Counted from the stretch's first letter, positions 8,495 through 18,055 are shown. The stretch is DNA of 64,000 bases from Adhaeribacter rhizoryzae (GCF_008629685.1 NZ_VWSF01000002.1:380043-444042); one strand, 5' to 3'. Notes: a model not told the origin generated them from the sequence alone. Numbers and translations: made by a program.

Positions 8495-11047
8495 ATGATT
8501 GATAACGTATCTGCTAATCCGGAGGCCGAACCCACCGGGGAAGCATTTCTTTTTACTAAAGTTTTCGAGAAGCAGGCCAATCTGGCTATGGTGCTGTCGC
8601 CGGACCTGATTATTAAAGCGGCTACTGATTCTTACCTGCGCGAAACCTTAACGTTGCGGGAAAATATTATTGGGAAGCAGGTTTTTAGAATATTCCCGGA
8701 TAATCCGGCGCAGGACGGCGCTTCGCCCACCGCCAACCTGCAGGCCTCTATTCAGCAAGCACTTGCCAATGGTAAAACCCACCAGATGGCCGTTTACCGG
8801 TACGATATTCCGGACCCGAATAAAGCCGGCTTCTTTCTTGAACGTTACTGGCGTACTTCCAACACGCCGCTATTAGACCAAAACGGCAAACTGCTGTGTA
8901 TTATTCACGAAACCGCTAATGTAACCGAAGCCGAAAAAGCGCGACTGCAACTCTTGGAAAGCCAGGCCCGGGAGCAGGCGGCCAATGCCCAGGCCGAACT
9001 GCAGCGGATGCGCCTGGAACGCTTGTTTGATCAGGCTCCGGCTGCTATGGCTATTCTGGAAGGCCCCGATTTAGTATACAAAGACATAAATGCCGCTTAC
9101 CAACAATTATTTCCGGGGCGCGAACTCGTGGGCTTGCCATTATTTCGGGCTTTACCCGAACTCCGGAATTCGGTGGTTTACGATATTATTTACAAGGTTT
9201 ATAACACGGGCGAAACCTTTGAAGGCAAAGAAATATTAATTCCGGTTGCCCGTTTCGAGAACCAGGAGCCCGAAGATATTTACTGGAATTTTATTTACCA
9301 GGCTATTTACGATAAGCAGCAAAAAATTAACGGCATCCTGATTTTTGCGCTGGATGTAACCAATTTTGTTGATGCCCGGCACCAGTTAGAAAAAAGTGCG
9401 GCGGCCTTGCACGTATTAAACCAGGACCTGGAAAAACGGGTAATCGCCAGAACCCAGGAATTGCACCAGGCCCAAGCCGAAACCAAGCAGCAATGGCACC
9501 AACTCGAAGATTTAATGATGCACGCGCCTTCGGCCATCTGCATCCTGACCGGACCCGACTTAACCTTTGCCTTAATTAACCCGGTTTACCAGCAAATTTT
9601 TCCGGGCCGGATGTTGCTGGGTAAACCGCTGCTGGATGCGCTGCCCGAACTGGCCTATACCGCCATTCCCGGACAGTTGCAGCGGGTTTATCAAACCGGC
9701 GAAAAATATATAGGCCAGGAAATACTGTTAAGCATGGCCCGGTACGAAAGTGGCCCCATGGAAGAAATTTACTGGACTTTTACGTGCTTAGCCCACCGCA
9801 ATCGCGAAGGCGTAATAGACAGTATTATGGTTTTTGCCCATGAAGTTACCGAACAGGTAAAAACCCGCAAAGCCATAGAAGCGAATGCCCAGCAACTACA
9901 GCTTATAACCGATGCTTTACCCGTATTAATTGGGTATATTGATAAAGAACGACGCTACCAGTTTGCCAACCGGGCTTACGAAGCTTGGTTTCTGGTGAAA
10001 TCCCAGGATTTAATAGGCCGTAAATTGCTGGATGTGATTGGTGAAAAAGCTTACCGGAACGCAGAAGGTTACATAAACCGGGTTTTAGCGGGCGAGCGAC
10101 TCGATTTTGAAGCCGTTATGCCTTATCGCGAAGGCTTTACCAAACACATTAGAACCAGCTACGTGCCCGATGTACGCGAAGGCGAAGTAGTTGGCTTTTA
10201 TACCCTGGTTAGTGATGTTACCGAACAGGTGGAAGCCCGGCTGCGCGTAGAGCAAAGTGCGCAGGAAACCCGCGAAATGGCTAAAGAACTGGCGCAAGCT
10301 AACCAGCATTTGCAATTAGCCAACCAGGAGTTAAGCCGGGCCAACGAGCAACTCACGCACACCAACATCGATCTGGATAATTTTATTTACGCGGCCTCCC
10401 ACGATTTAAAAGCACCCATCTCTAATATTGAAATGCTGCTGGAAGAATTGCTGCTGGAACTTCCCGCCGAAAGTTACCAAACCGGCGATACGCCCCAGCT
10501 AATTACATTAATCCGCGATGCCATTGATAGGTTTAAGAAAACTATCTTTAACCTCACCGAAATATCGAAGCTGCCAAAAGGCGATAACACCGAAGCCACC
10601 TTAGTGCAAGTGGCCGAAGTAGTAGCAGAAGTACAATTAGATTTAGCCGCACTAATCGAAGAAACCGGCGCCCAGGTTCAGATAAATATTGACCACAGCT
10701 TACCGCTTTCTTTCTCCCCGAAAAATTTACGCAGCATTGTGTACAATTTGCTCTCCAATGCCATTAAATACCGCCACCCCCACCGGACACCCCTGGTACA
10801 AGTAAGTTTTTTTGCCGAAGAAGCCTATTTGGTACTTACTGTACAAGACAACGGTTTAGGATTGAGCCCGGCTAACCAGGCCAAATTATTCTCCATGTTC
10901 CGGCGCTTCCACGACCACGTAGAAGGCTCAGGTATTGGTTTGTATATGGTAAAACGAATAGTAGATAATGCCGGCGGCAAAATAACCGTAGAAAGTAAAC
11001 TAGAAGAAGGCTCCACGTTCTGCGTATACTTCCGGAAAAATAATTAA
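8495..11047 (+). CDS. Multi-PAS sensor histidine kinase
   Basis: About 850 residues from the ATG at 8495 (a TTG five codons upstream is possible). No membrane segments are visible, so it is likely a cytoplasmic sensor. Four PAS-type modules follow each other at about 20-150, 175-300, 340-460 and 475-590; modules 2 and 3 are close copies (PAAMAILEGPDLVYKDINAAYQQLFPGR versus a PSAICILTGPDL segment). A helical linker rich in Q, A, L and N leads to the HisKA box ASHDLKAPISN with phospho-acceptor His636. The ATPase has N box IVYNLLSNAIKY, G1 VQDNGLGL and G2 GSGIGLYMVKRIV. No receiver domain or adjacent response regulator is present, so it is an orphan kinase. Signal unknown. Confidence 0.9.
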   Translation: MIDNVSANPEAEPTGEAFLFTKVFEKQANLAMVLSPDLIIKAATDSYLRETLTLRENIIGKQVFRIFPDNPAQDGASPTANLQASIQQALANGKTHQMAVYRYDIPDPNKAGFFLERYWRTSNTPLLDQNGKLLCIIHETANVTEAEKARLQLLESQAREQAANAQAELQRMRLERLFDQAPAAMAILEGPDLVYKDINAAYQQLFPGRELVGLPLFRALPELRNSVVYDIIYKVYNTGETFEGKEILIPVARFENQEPEDIYWNFIYQAIYDKQQKINGILIFALDVTNFVDARHQLEKSAAALHVLNQDLEKRVIARTQELHQAQAETKQQWHQLEDLMMHAPSAICILTGPDLTFALINPVYQQIFPGRMLLGKPLLDALPELAYTAIPGQLQRVYQTGEKYIGQEILLSMARYESGPMEEIYWTFTCLAHRNREGVIDSIMVFAHEVTEQVKTRKAIEANAQQLQLITDALPVLIGYIDKERRYQFANRAYEAWFLVKSQDLIGRKLLDVIGEKAYRNAEGYINRVLAGERLDFEAVMPYREGFTKHIRTSYVPDVREGEVVGFYTLVSDVTEQVEARLRVEQSAQETREMAKELAQANQHLQLANQELSRANEQLTHTNIDLDNFIYAASHDLKAPISNIEMLLEELLLELPAESYQTGDTPQLITLIRDAIDRFKKTIFNLTEISKLPKGDNTEATLVQVAEVVAEVQLDLAALIEETGAQVQINIDHSLPLSFSPKNLRSIVYNLLSNAIKYRHPHRTPLVQVSFFAEEAYLVLTVQDNGLGLSPANQAKLFSMFRRFHDHVEGSGIGLYMVKRIVDNAGGKITVESKLEEGSTFCVYFRKNN

Positions 11048-11364
11048 CCAGTCTGTTATTCTGAACGCCGTGGCTTCCGGAATAAATTAAGCTTTCATTT
11101 ATAAAATAGTTTACGGGGAAAGCGGTTGGTGCGCTACTTTTTATTGGTTTTAGATTATGCCAATAATTGCCGCATCGTGCGCGCATTTGTATATATTTCT
11201 ACTAAAAAATAACGGATTTTTACCACAGCCTCCGGTGCTGCCCGCCTTACCTTTGAAGTAAATAAAACATTCTTTATTAAGCTTATAGCCGTTTAAGTTT
11301 CCGGGTTTATTTACCGGTTGCGTAAAGTGGCCGGTTATTGTTTTTACCTTTTATTACAACTACT
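11048..11364. other. Intergenic region without recognised features
   Basis: About 315 bases between two plus-strand genes. I see no inverted repeat of note, no RNA gene and no convincing small frame. It probably contains the promoter of the DUF1080 gene. Confidence 0.3.
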
Positions 11365-12249
11365 ATGAAAAAAAATACTTTAGTTTTTTTGGGGTTAATC
11401 TGGTGTGCGTTAAGCAGTTTTGTATCTTTTCAGCCGAAGAACGATTGGGAAGATTTACTGGACAAAGATTTAAGTAAATGGGGCATGTACCTGAGTTACC
11501 GCCACAAAGTAGGTTACAACGGCCAGGTACCCAAAGATGCCGAGGGCTTGCCCATCGAACCAATTGGCTATAATAAAAATGAGAGCCAGGTTTTTTCGGT
11601 AATTGAAAAAAACGGTGAGTCAATCTTGCACATCAGCGGCGAAATATACGGCTGTGTTTTTACGAAACAAGAATACGAAAATTACCATTTAAAACTAAAA
11701 GTGAAATGGGGCGAAAAAAAGTGGGAACCCCGTACCAACCTGCTCAAAGATTCCGGCATTGTTTACCATTCGGTGGGCGAAAGCGGCGTAGATTATTGGC
11801 GGGCCTGGATGCTGGGGCAGGAGTTTCAAATAATGGAAGGCCACATGGGCGATTACTGGACCATCTCTTCTTCGGCCATTGATATTCGGGCTTTCCTGCC
11901 CGAAGGGGCCATGAACACCGTAGCCAGTGCCAGGCAGCCTTTTCTGCCTTTGGGCAAAGGTACCAACCTAAGCGGCTTTTGTTTGCGCAGCGAAGACCAC
12001 GAAAGCCCCAACGGCGAATGGACCGAAATAGAATTAATTACCTACGGCGATAAAAGCCTGCACCTGGTAAACGGACACGTGGTAATGGTACTTCAAAACT
12101 CGCGGTACGTTGATAACGGCAAAATTATTCCGTTGGCTAAAGGAAAATTACAATTGCAGAGCGAAGCCGCCGAAGTTTTTTACAAAGATATTAAGATTAA
12201 AAAACTGCCCGAATTGCCCAAAAAATACGCAGCTTATTTTGCGAATTAA
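11365..12249 (+). CDS. Secreted DUF1080 (3-keto-disaccharide hydrolase-like) protein
   Basis: A 294-residue exported protein. The ATG at 11365 is preferred because a clean signal peptide follows (MKKNTLVFLGLIWCALSSF). The mature part has the DUF1080 concanavalin-like features: WEDLLDKDLSKWGMYLSY at the start, EIYGCVFTKQEYENYHLKLK in the core, SGIVYHSVGE, and a C-terminal strand KGKLQLQSEAAEVFYKDIKI. DUF1080 is now often called 3-keto-disaccharide hydrolase; here the sugar substrate is only inferred. A strong bidirectional terminator follows. Confidence 0.87.
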   Translation: MKKNTLVFLGLIWCALSSFVSFQPKNDWEDLLDKDLSKWGMYLSYRHKVGYNGQVPKDAEGLPIEPIGYNKNESQVFSVIEKNGESILHISGEIYGCVFTKQEYENYHLKLKVKWGEKKWEPRTNLLKDSGIVYHSVGESGVDYWRAWMLGQEFQIMEGHMGDYWTISSSAIDIRAFLPEGAMNTVASARQPFLPLGKGTNLSGFCLRSEDHESPNGEWTEIELITYGDKSLHLVNGHVVMVLQNSRYVDNGKIIPLAKGKLQLQSEAAEVFYKDIKIKKLPELPKKYAAYFAN

Positions 12250-12394
12250 CTTAAAAATATTGGCTAGTAAGGGCGGAGTTCCGGAATATTTCTCTGCCCG
12301 AACGTGTCCTATTTTGGGGTAAGGCTAAGCCGGCAAATTTATACCAACTCATCAGTGGGCCGGCCCGATACGTACAGGTACCGCAACGAACAAA

Positions 12395-12438
12395 GCAATA
12401 ATAAAGAAAGGCGCAACAGCGCCTTTCTTTATTATTGC
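12395..12438. terminator. Strong bidirectional terminator
   Basis: A perfect 20-bp inverted repeat with a 4-nt loop (aaca). Arms run 12395-12414 and 12419-12438. The stem has a GC-rich top (GGCGC/GCGCC) and an A/T-rich base, giving runs of T on either strand. It separates the convergent DUF1080 and DUF808 genes. Confidence 0.85.
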
Positions 12439-12478
12439 CTTACAGCGCAAAAAATTATAACCAGGGCATTATGCCGGC

Positions 12479-13411
12479 TTAAACTTTCTGCGGTTGTTTT
12501 TTTAATATTTTCCGTACCAGCGCCACTATTTTTTCAATAATAAAACCCAAAATAAGGCCGCCAATTAAGCAAAGCACCACCACCGCTAACCAGGCCAGAA
12601 TAGGTACACCCGCGAGCGCATGTTCAATATTTTCGAGCAAATGATGCAGAAATGGCACGCCGTGGGTTATAATTTCAAAGCCTACCCATAACATGGCGGC
12701 CGTACCCACATAACCCAATATTTTTAAAAAGCTGGGCATAAACTTTACAATACCGCGCCCAATATTCTGCACCGTTGGGCTATTTTTCCCTTTGGCGAGG
12801 TGCACGCCAAAATCATCGGCTTTTACAATTAAGCCCACAAACCCATAAACGGCCGCCGTAATAAATACCGCTACCGCCAGCATCACAATTATCTGGTTTA
12901 CCAAAGGTTGGCCGGTTACCTGGCTGTAAGCAATGGCCATAATTTCTGCGGATAAAATAACATCGGTACGCACGGCGCTGGTAACCCGCTCTTTTTCCAA
13001 TTCCTCGGGCGTAATTACTTCTATTTCCTCGCTTTCCGGGTGTTCTTCGGCGTGGTGGCTAAACATAGAATGCACCTTTTCGTAGCCTTCGAAACACAAA
13101 TAAGCACCACCCAGCATTAAAATAGGCTGAATGGCCCAGGGCGCAAAGAACCCGAGCAAGAGCGCTGCCGGACTTAAAAAAACAATTTTATTAATGAGCG
13201 ATTTTTTAGCAATCTGCCAAATAATGGTGAGCTCGCGCGAAGGGTCCAGGCCAACTACGTACTTAGGCGTAACGGCGGTATCGTCGATTACAATACCCGA
13301 TACCTTACCCGTAGTTTTGGCAACTTGCGTGGGCACGTCGTCGAGGCTGGCCGCACTAACTTTTACAAGGGCCGATATATCATCTAATAAAGCAAGTAGT
13401 CCGGAAGCCAT
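12479..13411 (-). CDS. DUF808 family inner-membrane protein (YedI-like)
   Basis: A 310-residue polytopic membrane protein. The N-terminus MASGLLALLDDISALVK and the segment SGIVIDDTAVTPKYVVGLDP are characteristic of the DUF808/YedI family. About six to seven hydrophobic segments follow, including SPAALLLGFFAPWAIQPILM and a final pair around ILAWLAVVVLCLIGG. An acidic loop HHAEEHPESEEIEVITPEEL lies between membrane parts. The C-terminus is basic. Length is typical. No function is established for the family and the neighbours give no clue. Confidence 0.88.
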   Translation of the reverse strand: MASGLLALLDDISALVKVSAASLDDVPTQVAKTTGKVSGIVIDDTAVTPKYVVGLDPSRELTIIWQIAKKSLINKIVFLSPAALLLGFFAPWAIQPILMLGGAYLCFEGYEKVHSMFSHHAEEHPESEEIEVITPEELEKERVTSAVRTDVILSAEIMAIAYSQVTGQPLVNQIIVMLAVAVFITAAVYGFVGLIVKADDFGVHLAKGKNSPTVQNIGRGIVKFMPSFLKILGYVGTAAMLWVGFEIITHGVPFLHHLLENIEHALAGVPILAWLAVVVLCLIGGLILGFIIEKIVALVRKILKKQPQKV

Positions 13412-14035
13412 TAGGTATTCTTTATGTTAATTTAAGGAGTTAGGAATAATTTATTTTAGTAAGCGCTTGTTTTAACTTATTGCAGCCGGGCTCTAAGATA
13501 GGGAGCGCTCTTTTGATTAACAAGTTAGTTTTGTAAGCCTATACGGCGTAGGCCGCAATTAGGCTTTGCGCCATTAACCACTAAAAGCTAATCCGGCATA
13601 ACCTTGCTTAAAAATTTAACAGCTATTTCAAAAGCCAGCCCAAAACAGGAACTAAGCTTAAACCAGATTTGTATAAGTTCCCATACTGCCTGTCCTGATT
13701 ATTAAAAATTAAATGCAAAATTAAGATAGTTGTTATAATTATTTTAATAATTAATTAAAGCCATTCTGGTTTCGCAAATGGGTTGAGAATGAGCATAATA
13801 CAATCTTGAAAATTGATGCAACAGCTCTGCTGGAATAAGATTTTTGAAAAATTTGTTTAAATTATTATATTTAAAACCAAGTAATTAAAAATTATTCATT
13901 AAATTATGCTCCCGAATATTTTATTTAACTTAATATTTAAAAAGCATATGTAAATAATTACCTTTTATCTAAAATTTTTCACCCTATTATTTTTTTTTAA
14001 CTTTTTTAACTTTATTTAGATTACCAGCAAACTAC
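13412..14035. other. Long AT-rich intergenic region
   Basis: About 620 bases between a minus-strand DUF808 gene and a plus-strand lipoprotein gene. The last 300 bases are very AT-rich with homopolymer T runs just before the ATG. No frame with family character, RNA or clear repeat is seen. It must hold both divergent promoters. Confidence 0.35.
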
Positions 14036-15214
14036 ATGAAACAGCTTAAACTTTTTACGGCAGCAATTGCCTGTTCTTTTATTTTATTAAATGGTTGTAA
14101 AACAGAGTCTGATCTTTCAGTTACGCCTACCGCAACAGAACAAAATTCGCAGCTTTCGGTAGCTGCCCAGGAAAATCTGGCCAAGTTGCGGGCTGCGTTG
14201 CCGGCCGATGCTGCCAAGCAACTAAAACAAGGTTCAAATCTTTTAATCACCACCGACCAACAGTACCGCGAAATGGCGCAGCGGGCCATTAATGCTATTG
14301 CCCCTACTCCTTGCAACGATAATACGCCCACCAATATTTGGCTAGACCAGCAACTTGCCGATTGGAACCGGACGGTTATTAACTATGCCATTGATTTGGA
14401 TATGCTTAATTTACCTACTTACGATGCCTTGGTTTTCGAGAACAGTTCCGAAAACCAATATTATGGGGTAAATGGCGAGTACACGCAACGGCTAACCAAA
14501 ACCTTTAAAGATTTAAAGCGCTTTTGGAATATCGAATCTGATAATATTATTATGGCGGCCATGCACGGCAACATGTTACAGGATCGCGATAAACTTATCA
14601 GAACTTATACTGCCGCTTATGGTATGAACGAAGAAGATGCCGCATTTTATGCCGATTTTGTATTAGCCTTAGTTGATGCATTCCCGCAATACCGCAAGGG
14701 CAATCACCCTATTTTTACTTATAATGCTTTTGCCCAGCAAGGGTTTAATTTACCTGGTTATGGTATAATCCCAGACAAAATTATTATGGGCGATGGTATT
14801 ATGGATTCTTTTGCCGCCGTTGGCTTCGCTGATATTGCACCACAGGCCATTTTGGCGCATGAGTTTGCCCATCACATTCAGTTTGATTTAAACTTGTTTA
14901 CCGCTGGTCCTAGAACGCCCGAAGCTACCCGCCGGACCGAACTAATGGCCGATGCGTACGCTGCTTATTATTTGTCGCATGCCAGAGGGGCAGCTATGCA
15001 GTGGAAAAGGGTACAACAATTCTTGCAGGTATTTTTTAATATTGGCGATTGTTCTTTTACCAGCACCAGCCACCACGGTACTCCTACCCAAAGAATTGCT
15101 GCAGCCCAATGGGCTTATAATTTAGCTAACAGTGCACAAAAACAAGGTCATATTTTATCGGCCCAGGAATTTGCCGTATTGTTTGAAGCCCAATTACCTA
15201 AGTTGGTAAAGTAA
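14036..15214 (+). CDS. Lipoprotein with zincin (HExxH...E) metallopeptidase signature
   Basis: A 392-residue lipoprotein. The signal peptide ends in a lipobox with Cys21 (FILLNGC). The C-terminal half contains HEFAHH (His275, Glu276, His279) and, 26 residues after Glu276, RRTELMADAYAAYYL with Glu302, matching the gluzincin layout HExxH...ExxAD seen in putative neutral zinc metallopeptidases such as YpfJ. The N-terminal 100 residues are low in pattern. The middle has a helical region with DRDKLIRTYTAAYGMNEEDA. It should be anchored in the periplasm or at the surface. I do not recognise the exact family. Proteolytic activity is inferred only from the metal-site pattern. It is monocistronic, with a terminator after it. 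Confidence 0.7.
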   Translation: MKQLKLFTAAIACSFILLNGCKTESDLSVTPTATEQNSQLSVAAQENLAKLRAALPADAAKQLKQGSNLLITTDQQYREMAQRAINAIAPTPCNDNTPTNIWLDQQLADWNRTVINYAIDLDMLNLPTYDALVFENSSENQYYGVNGEYTQRLTKTFKDLKRFWNIESDNIIMAAMHGNMLQDRDKLIRTYTAAYGMNEEDAAFYADFVLALVDAFPQYRKGNHPIFTYNAFAQQGFNLPGYGIIPDKIIMGDGIMDSFAAVGFADIAPQAILAHEFAHHIQFDLNLFTAGPRTPEATRRTELMADAYAAYYLSHARGAAMQWKRVQQFLQVFFNIGDCSFTSTSHHGTPTQRIAAAQWAYNLANSAQKQGHILSAQEFAVLFEAQLPKLVK

Positions 15215-15244
15215 TAATAGTAGCGGCTGTTAATAGCAGAAGCA

Positions 15245-15278
15245 AAAAAAAGGGTGAATAAATATTCACCCTTTTTTT
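15245..15278. terminator. Rho-independent terminator
   Basis: A perfect 16-bp inverted repeat (arms A7-GGGTGAATA and its complement) with a 2-nt loop, ending in seven T on the plus strand and flanked by A on the other side. It serves the zincin lipoprotein gene and possibly the convergent gene at 15419. Confidence 0.85.
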
Positions 15279-15418
15279 ATTAAATTACCCCATAATAAAT
15301 ATTTATTCCCGCGCATGCCATTTAACAATGGTAGCAGTAATTTTAAAGATGCCAGCCGCCTTTAAATTAGGTATAAGCTCAAAAGACAGTGAATAAAAGT
15401 TATAAGCTGCTGCTGCTA

Positions 15419-16000
15419 TTAAACGTAGATAGGTGGTGTAAACATGGGAAGCTGCCCCGAAAGTACTGCGCAAAAAGGAAATTCCTGCACCGGAAAATAC
15501 CTGCCGCCATCGTATCTTTTCAATAAAAGAGCAGAAGAAGCCGTAAAGCTTTCTTTATAAGAATATTCTCCAAAATAATCGCGGGCAAAATCAAAGCTGT
15601 GCTCTAAATTCCTATTAATAGTAAGGTGCGGTACATACGTTGAACTTCTGAACTCTGCTGGCAAACCAACTATAAAAGAACTTTTCCCGATGTTCCTGCT
15701 CATTTGCTCGAACGAACTAGTTTCTTCAATTCCCAGATATATGGTTTTACTTGAAGGGAAATATTTAATACCATTAGTGGTTAAGACTATCGGGCTTTCC
15801 AAAGCTAATATCTTAAATAACGAACTGAATAATTGATGCTCCAGACTATCATCTAGCTCAACCCATAAAATGGAAATATGAGGTTGAGAGTAGCGGCCAG
15901 GATAATCATTTATTTTATTACCGAGTTGCTTCTTTAAATAGAGTACTACATCTCTAACAGAAGTTGAAGGTGAAATAATGAGTAAATATTCTGCTCGCAT
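15419..16000 (-). CDS. 2'-5' RNA ligase / 2H phosphoesterase family protein
   Basis: A 193-residue cytoplasmic protein with the two H-x-[S/T] motifs of the 2H phosphoesterase superfamily: PHIS (His41, Ser43) and PHLT (His125, Thr127), separated by 84 residues as in LigT/CPDase-like folds. The strand IVLTTNGIKYFPSSKTIYLGI between them fits the fold. The reaction, hydrolysis or ligation of a 2',3'-cyclic or 2'-5' phosphate, is known for the superfamily but the substrate is unknown here. It is a single gene in an AT-rich setting. Confidence 0.78.
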   Translation of the reverse strand: MRAEYLLIISPSTSVRDVVLYLKKQLGNKINDYPGRYSQPHISILWVELDDSLEHQLFSSLFKILALESPIVLTTNGIKYFPSSKTIYLGIEETSSFEQMSRNIGKSSFIVGLPAEFRSSTYVPHLTINRNLEHSFDFARDYFGEYSYKESFTASSALLLKRYDGGRYFPVQEFPFCAVLSGQLPMFTPPIYV

Positions 16001-16556
16001 GTGGAATTTTAGATTTTAGATTATTCAGAAAATAAATCAGCTTTCGACTTTTAAGTCTTAAGGCATTCTTTTTGGTAAACTGTGTTCAATCAAATAGAAC
16101 CTTATAAGCCTGCATGTTTGCCCTGTATTTAAACCAGACAGAAAGCTTGTCTATTTTTAGCGATCTTAAATATTTTTTTACTATTATTTTTAGTTTTAAT
16201 ACTTGCAGCAAGGTTTTAGAAACAAATATTAAATGTTTATCCTAGATAATAGGCAATAATATTTATAATGCTTCCAAAATTAGCAAATATTTAATTCAGA
16301 CAAATAATGTATTTACTAACATTATTAGTTGTAAGACATCGATGTTCTTATTTTTGAGGGTAAGAATTTTAGATTGGAACACGAATCATCACTACAGTAA
16401 ATAGTTAAAGTTGTTGGACCGGCTGTAAGCAGCAATTCTGCTAAAGCTGATATAAAATGTTAAGCTTTGCTGTGCTGTAGTTTTTGGAGGAAGCAATTAT
16501 AGTGGAAGCTGAATAAACCGTGTACGCAGGAGGTATTGTTGGAGCAGGATAAGTAA
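16001..16556. other. Intergenic region upstream of the repeat/IS element
   Basis: About 550 AT-rich bases before the first inverted repeat of the IS-bearing element. I see no frame with family character and no RNA-like structure. Confidence 0.3.
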
Positions 16557-16586
16557 TCCTCCCCCTTACCCCCTCCAAAGGGGGAC
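16557..16586 (+). repeat. C/G-rich 30-bp repeat, left copy of pair A
   Basis: The copy begins TCCTCCCCCTTACCCCCTCC and ends AAAGGGGGAC. The inner part CCCCCT-CCAA-AGGGGG can fold on itself. The same unit occurs inverted at 18056-18084 and in two more inverted pairs at 30.5 and 33.5 kb. Beyond the repeat the bases CTTGGGCTGATG are shared with the copy at 33508 (CTAGGCTGATG). Confidence 0.8.
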
Positions 16587-16727
16587 TTGGGCTGATGATA
16601 ATTTATCAGTTGTGGTTTTGTAGCAAATTGTTTTGTAAAAGATGAATATATTGGAGTAACCTCTAGTTAAGCGTAGCTAATGCCACAGAAACACACTTAG
16701 GTAAAATATAACTAGTGCTCTACCAAA

Positions 16728-17375
16728 TTAATTATTATAAGTGGAGTTGGCTTCATTTACATCTGCATACTGGCTGAGCATCTTTAGTCTGGCTGTATTC
16801 ACCGTAAAGCTCCAATGAATCTTAGTAGCTTTAGCATTACGGTTTTCACTCCAGACCACGACCTCTTGCTGGAGCCTTTCTACACTTTCAATTCTTCTAT
16901 CCAGGCACTCACGGGCTAAGGAGGAAAATTCTATCTCGGCCATATTAAGCCAGCTACCATGCTTAGGAGTGAAATGAAAGTTGAACTTCTGAGCTAATGC
17001 TCTTGCTTGCTCAGCAGGCAAATGGTCATAGAAAGCGCCATAGGTGTGCGTATTCAAATTATCTTGCACCAGTTCGATTTGTTCTACCTGTGAATAATGC
17101 GCCTTTGCCAGCCACTCCATAAACTCGGCATAATCTTTTTTAGTGCGCTGCTCTCTTACCTGAACATACCGCTGTCCGGTATCTATATCATAGGCTAAGA
17201 GAATAACAGCTCTACCTTGGCGGGTATACTCATAGTCTTGCTTTTCTGGCTTTCCAGCTTTCATGGGCAAAGGAGCTACTACTTGCCCCAGCAGCTGACA
17301 AGGCCTTTCATCAAAGCAGATTCTTGCCTTCCTAAAGGCCGGCTCCTGTGCATATAAATCCAGCACATCCTCCAT
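16728..17375 (-). CDS. IS630 transposase, DDE catalytic part (orfB)
   Basis: The downstream transposase frame, made as a fusion with orfA after a -1 frameshift. The frame is open back to the slippery site at 17444-17450; the 23 codons before the first ATG (around KPWLKKQWCIGKLDGQ) are in-family. Catalytic carboxylates lie in ICFDERP, VQDNLNTH and GSWLNMAEIE, the D-D-E set of the IS630/mariner family. The C-terminal helix SLARECLDRRIESVE is also typical. The predicted fusion is about 376 residues, normal for a two-frame IS630. Confidence 0.9.
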   Translation of the reverse strand: MEDVLDLYAQEPAFRKARICFDERPCQLLGQVVAPLPMKAGKPEKQDYEYTRQGRAVILLAYDIDTGQRYVQVREQRTKKDYAEFMEWLAKAHYSQVEQIELVQDNLNTHTYGAFYDHLPAEQARALAQKFNFHFTPKHGSWLNMAEIEFSSLARECLDRRIESVERLQQEVVVWSENRNAKATKIHWSFTVNTARLKMLSQYADVNEANSTYNN

Positions 17376-17422
17376 ATTGGCTAAATACTGCCCGTCTAGC
17401 TTACCAATGCACCACTGCTTCT

Positions 17423-17857
17423 TCAGCCAAGGCTTAAGCTTGCTTTTTTTAAGATTAGCCGGACTGTTTCATCATTTAGTGCATGACCCAGCTCTACCAT
17501 CCGCGCATTTATCAGGGATACAGTCCAGCGAGCCTTTCCTTCCGGAGATTCGCTACCGGCAATACGGGTCACGGCAGCTTCTACCGACGGGGTTACTTTC
17601 CGTGGCTGACCAGCACGAGCCTTTTCCTCCAAAGCATTTAGCTGGCCGGCCAAATAGCGGTCGTGAATATTATATACTGTAGCCAAGCTTACGCCTACTG
17701 CTTCTGCAACACTTATATGTTTCTTCCCATCATGGAGCTGGAGAAGTATTTGGGCTCGTTTAATCTTTCTTACTGAATGTTTACCCTTGTGTACCAATAA
17801 CTGCAGCCTGGCTACTTCGGCTGCACTTAACTGTATCTTTGCTTTTAGCTTGCTCAT
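17423..17857 (-). CDS. IS630 transposase, helix-turn-helix part (orfA)
   Basis: A 144-residue N-terminal frame with the helix-turn-helix DNA-binding region of IS630 transposases (RAQILLQLHDGKKHISVAEA, then VSLATVYNIHDRYL). It would bind the terminal inverted repeats. A second helical module (ARWTVSLINARMVELGHALN, DETVRLILKK) leads into the slip site. After it the zero frame ends within seven codons at 17423, while the -1 frame continues into the catalytic domain. Confidence 0.88.
   Translation of the reverse strand: MSKLKAKIQLSAAEVARLQLLVHKGKHSVRKIKRAQILLQLHDGKKHISVAEAVGVSLATVYNIHDRYLAGQLNALEEKARAGQPRKVTPSVEAAVTRIAGSESPEGKARWTVSLINARMVELGHALNDETVRLILKKASLSLG
17444..17450 (-). promoter_or_regulatory. 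Programmed -1 frameshift site (A7)
   Basis: On the coding strand the zero-frame codons are TTA AAA AAA GCA, so seven A form the heptamer A AAA AAA, a classic -1 slippery sequence. Slipping joins orfA (LILKK) directly to SKLKPWLKKQ of orfB, which restores the expected IS630 sequence. The site is conserved in position for frameshifting members of the family. Confidence 0.75.
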
Positions 17858-18055
17858 CTTGCCTCCTGCTTTTTTTAAGAAGGTAATTATTTTACTTTTA
17901 GTTCTAGAAATTAAATTGGTAGAGCACTAGCTAAATATAACAAACTATAAAAGGCTAAGTAAAAGCAGCACAGGAATATTAATGCTAGAACCTCCGAGTA
18001 AAAGTAGTTGCAGGGCAATACCAGTTAAATATCTTAAAAAGCTAGCCCGGAGCTG

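Larger units (their letters stand above)
16715..17927 (-). mobile_element. IS630-family insertion sequence
   Basis: A 1213-bp element with perfect 12-bp terminal inverted repeats, GTGCTCTACCAA (16715-16726) and its complement (17916-17927). It is flanked by the dinucleotide TA on both sides (16713-16714 and 17928-17929), the expected target duplication of IS630/Tc1-mariner elements. It carries two overlapping transposase frames on the minus strand, joined by a slippery A7. Both ends and all catalytic motifs are intact, so it may still be active. It sits inside repeat pair A. Confidence 0.92.

Noticed and set aside
13412-14035. Possible non-coding RNA in the long AT-rich gap
   Set aside because: No stable hairpins or conserved-looking motif can be seen by eye; a structural RNA search would be needed to claim one.
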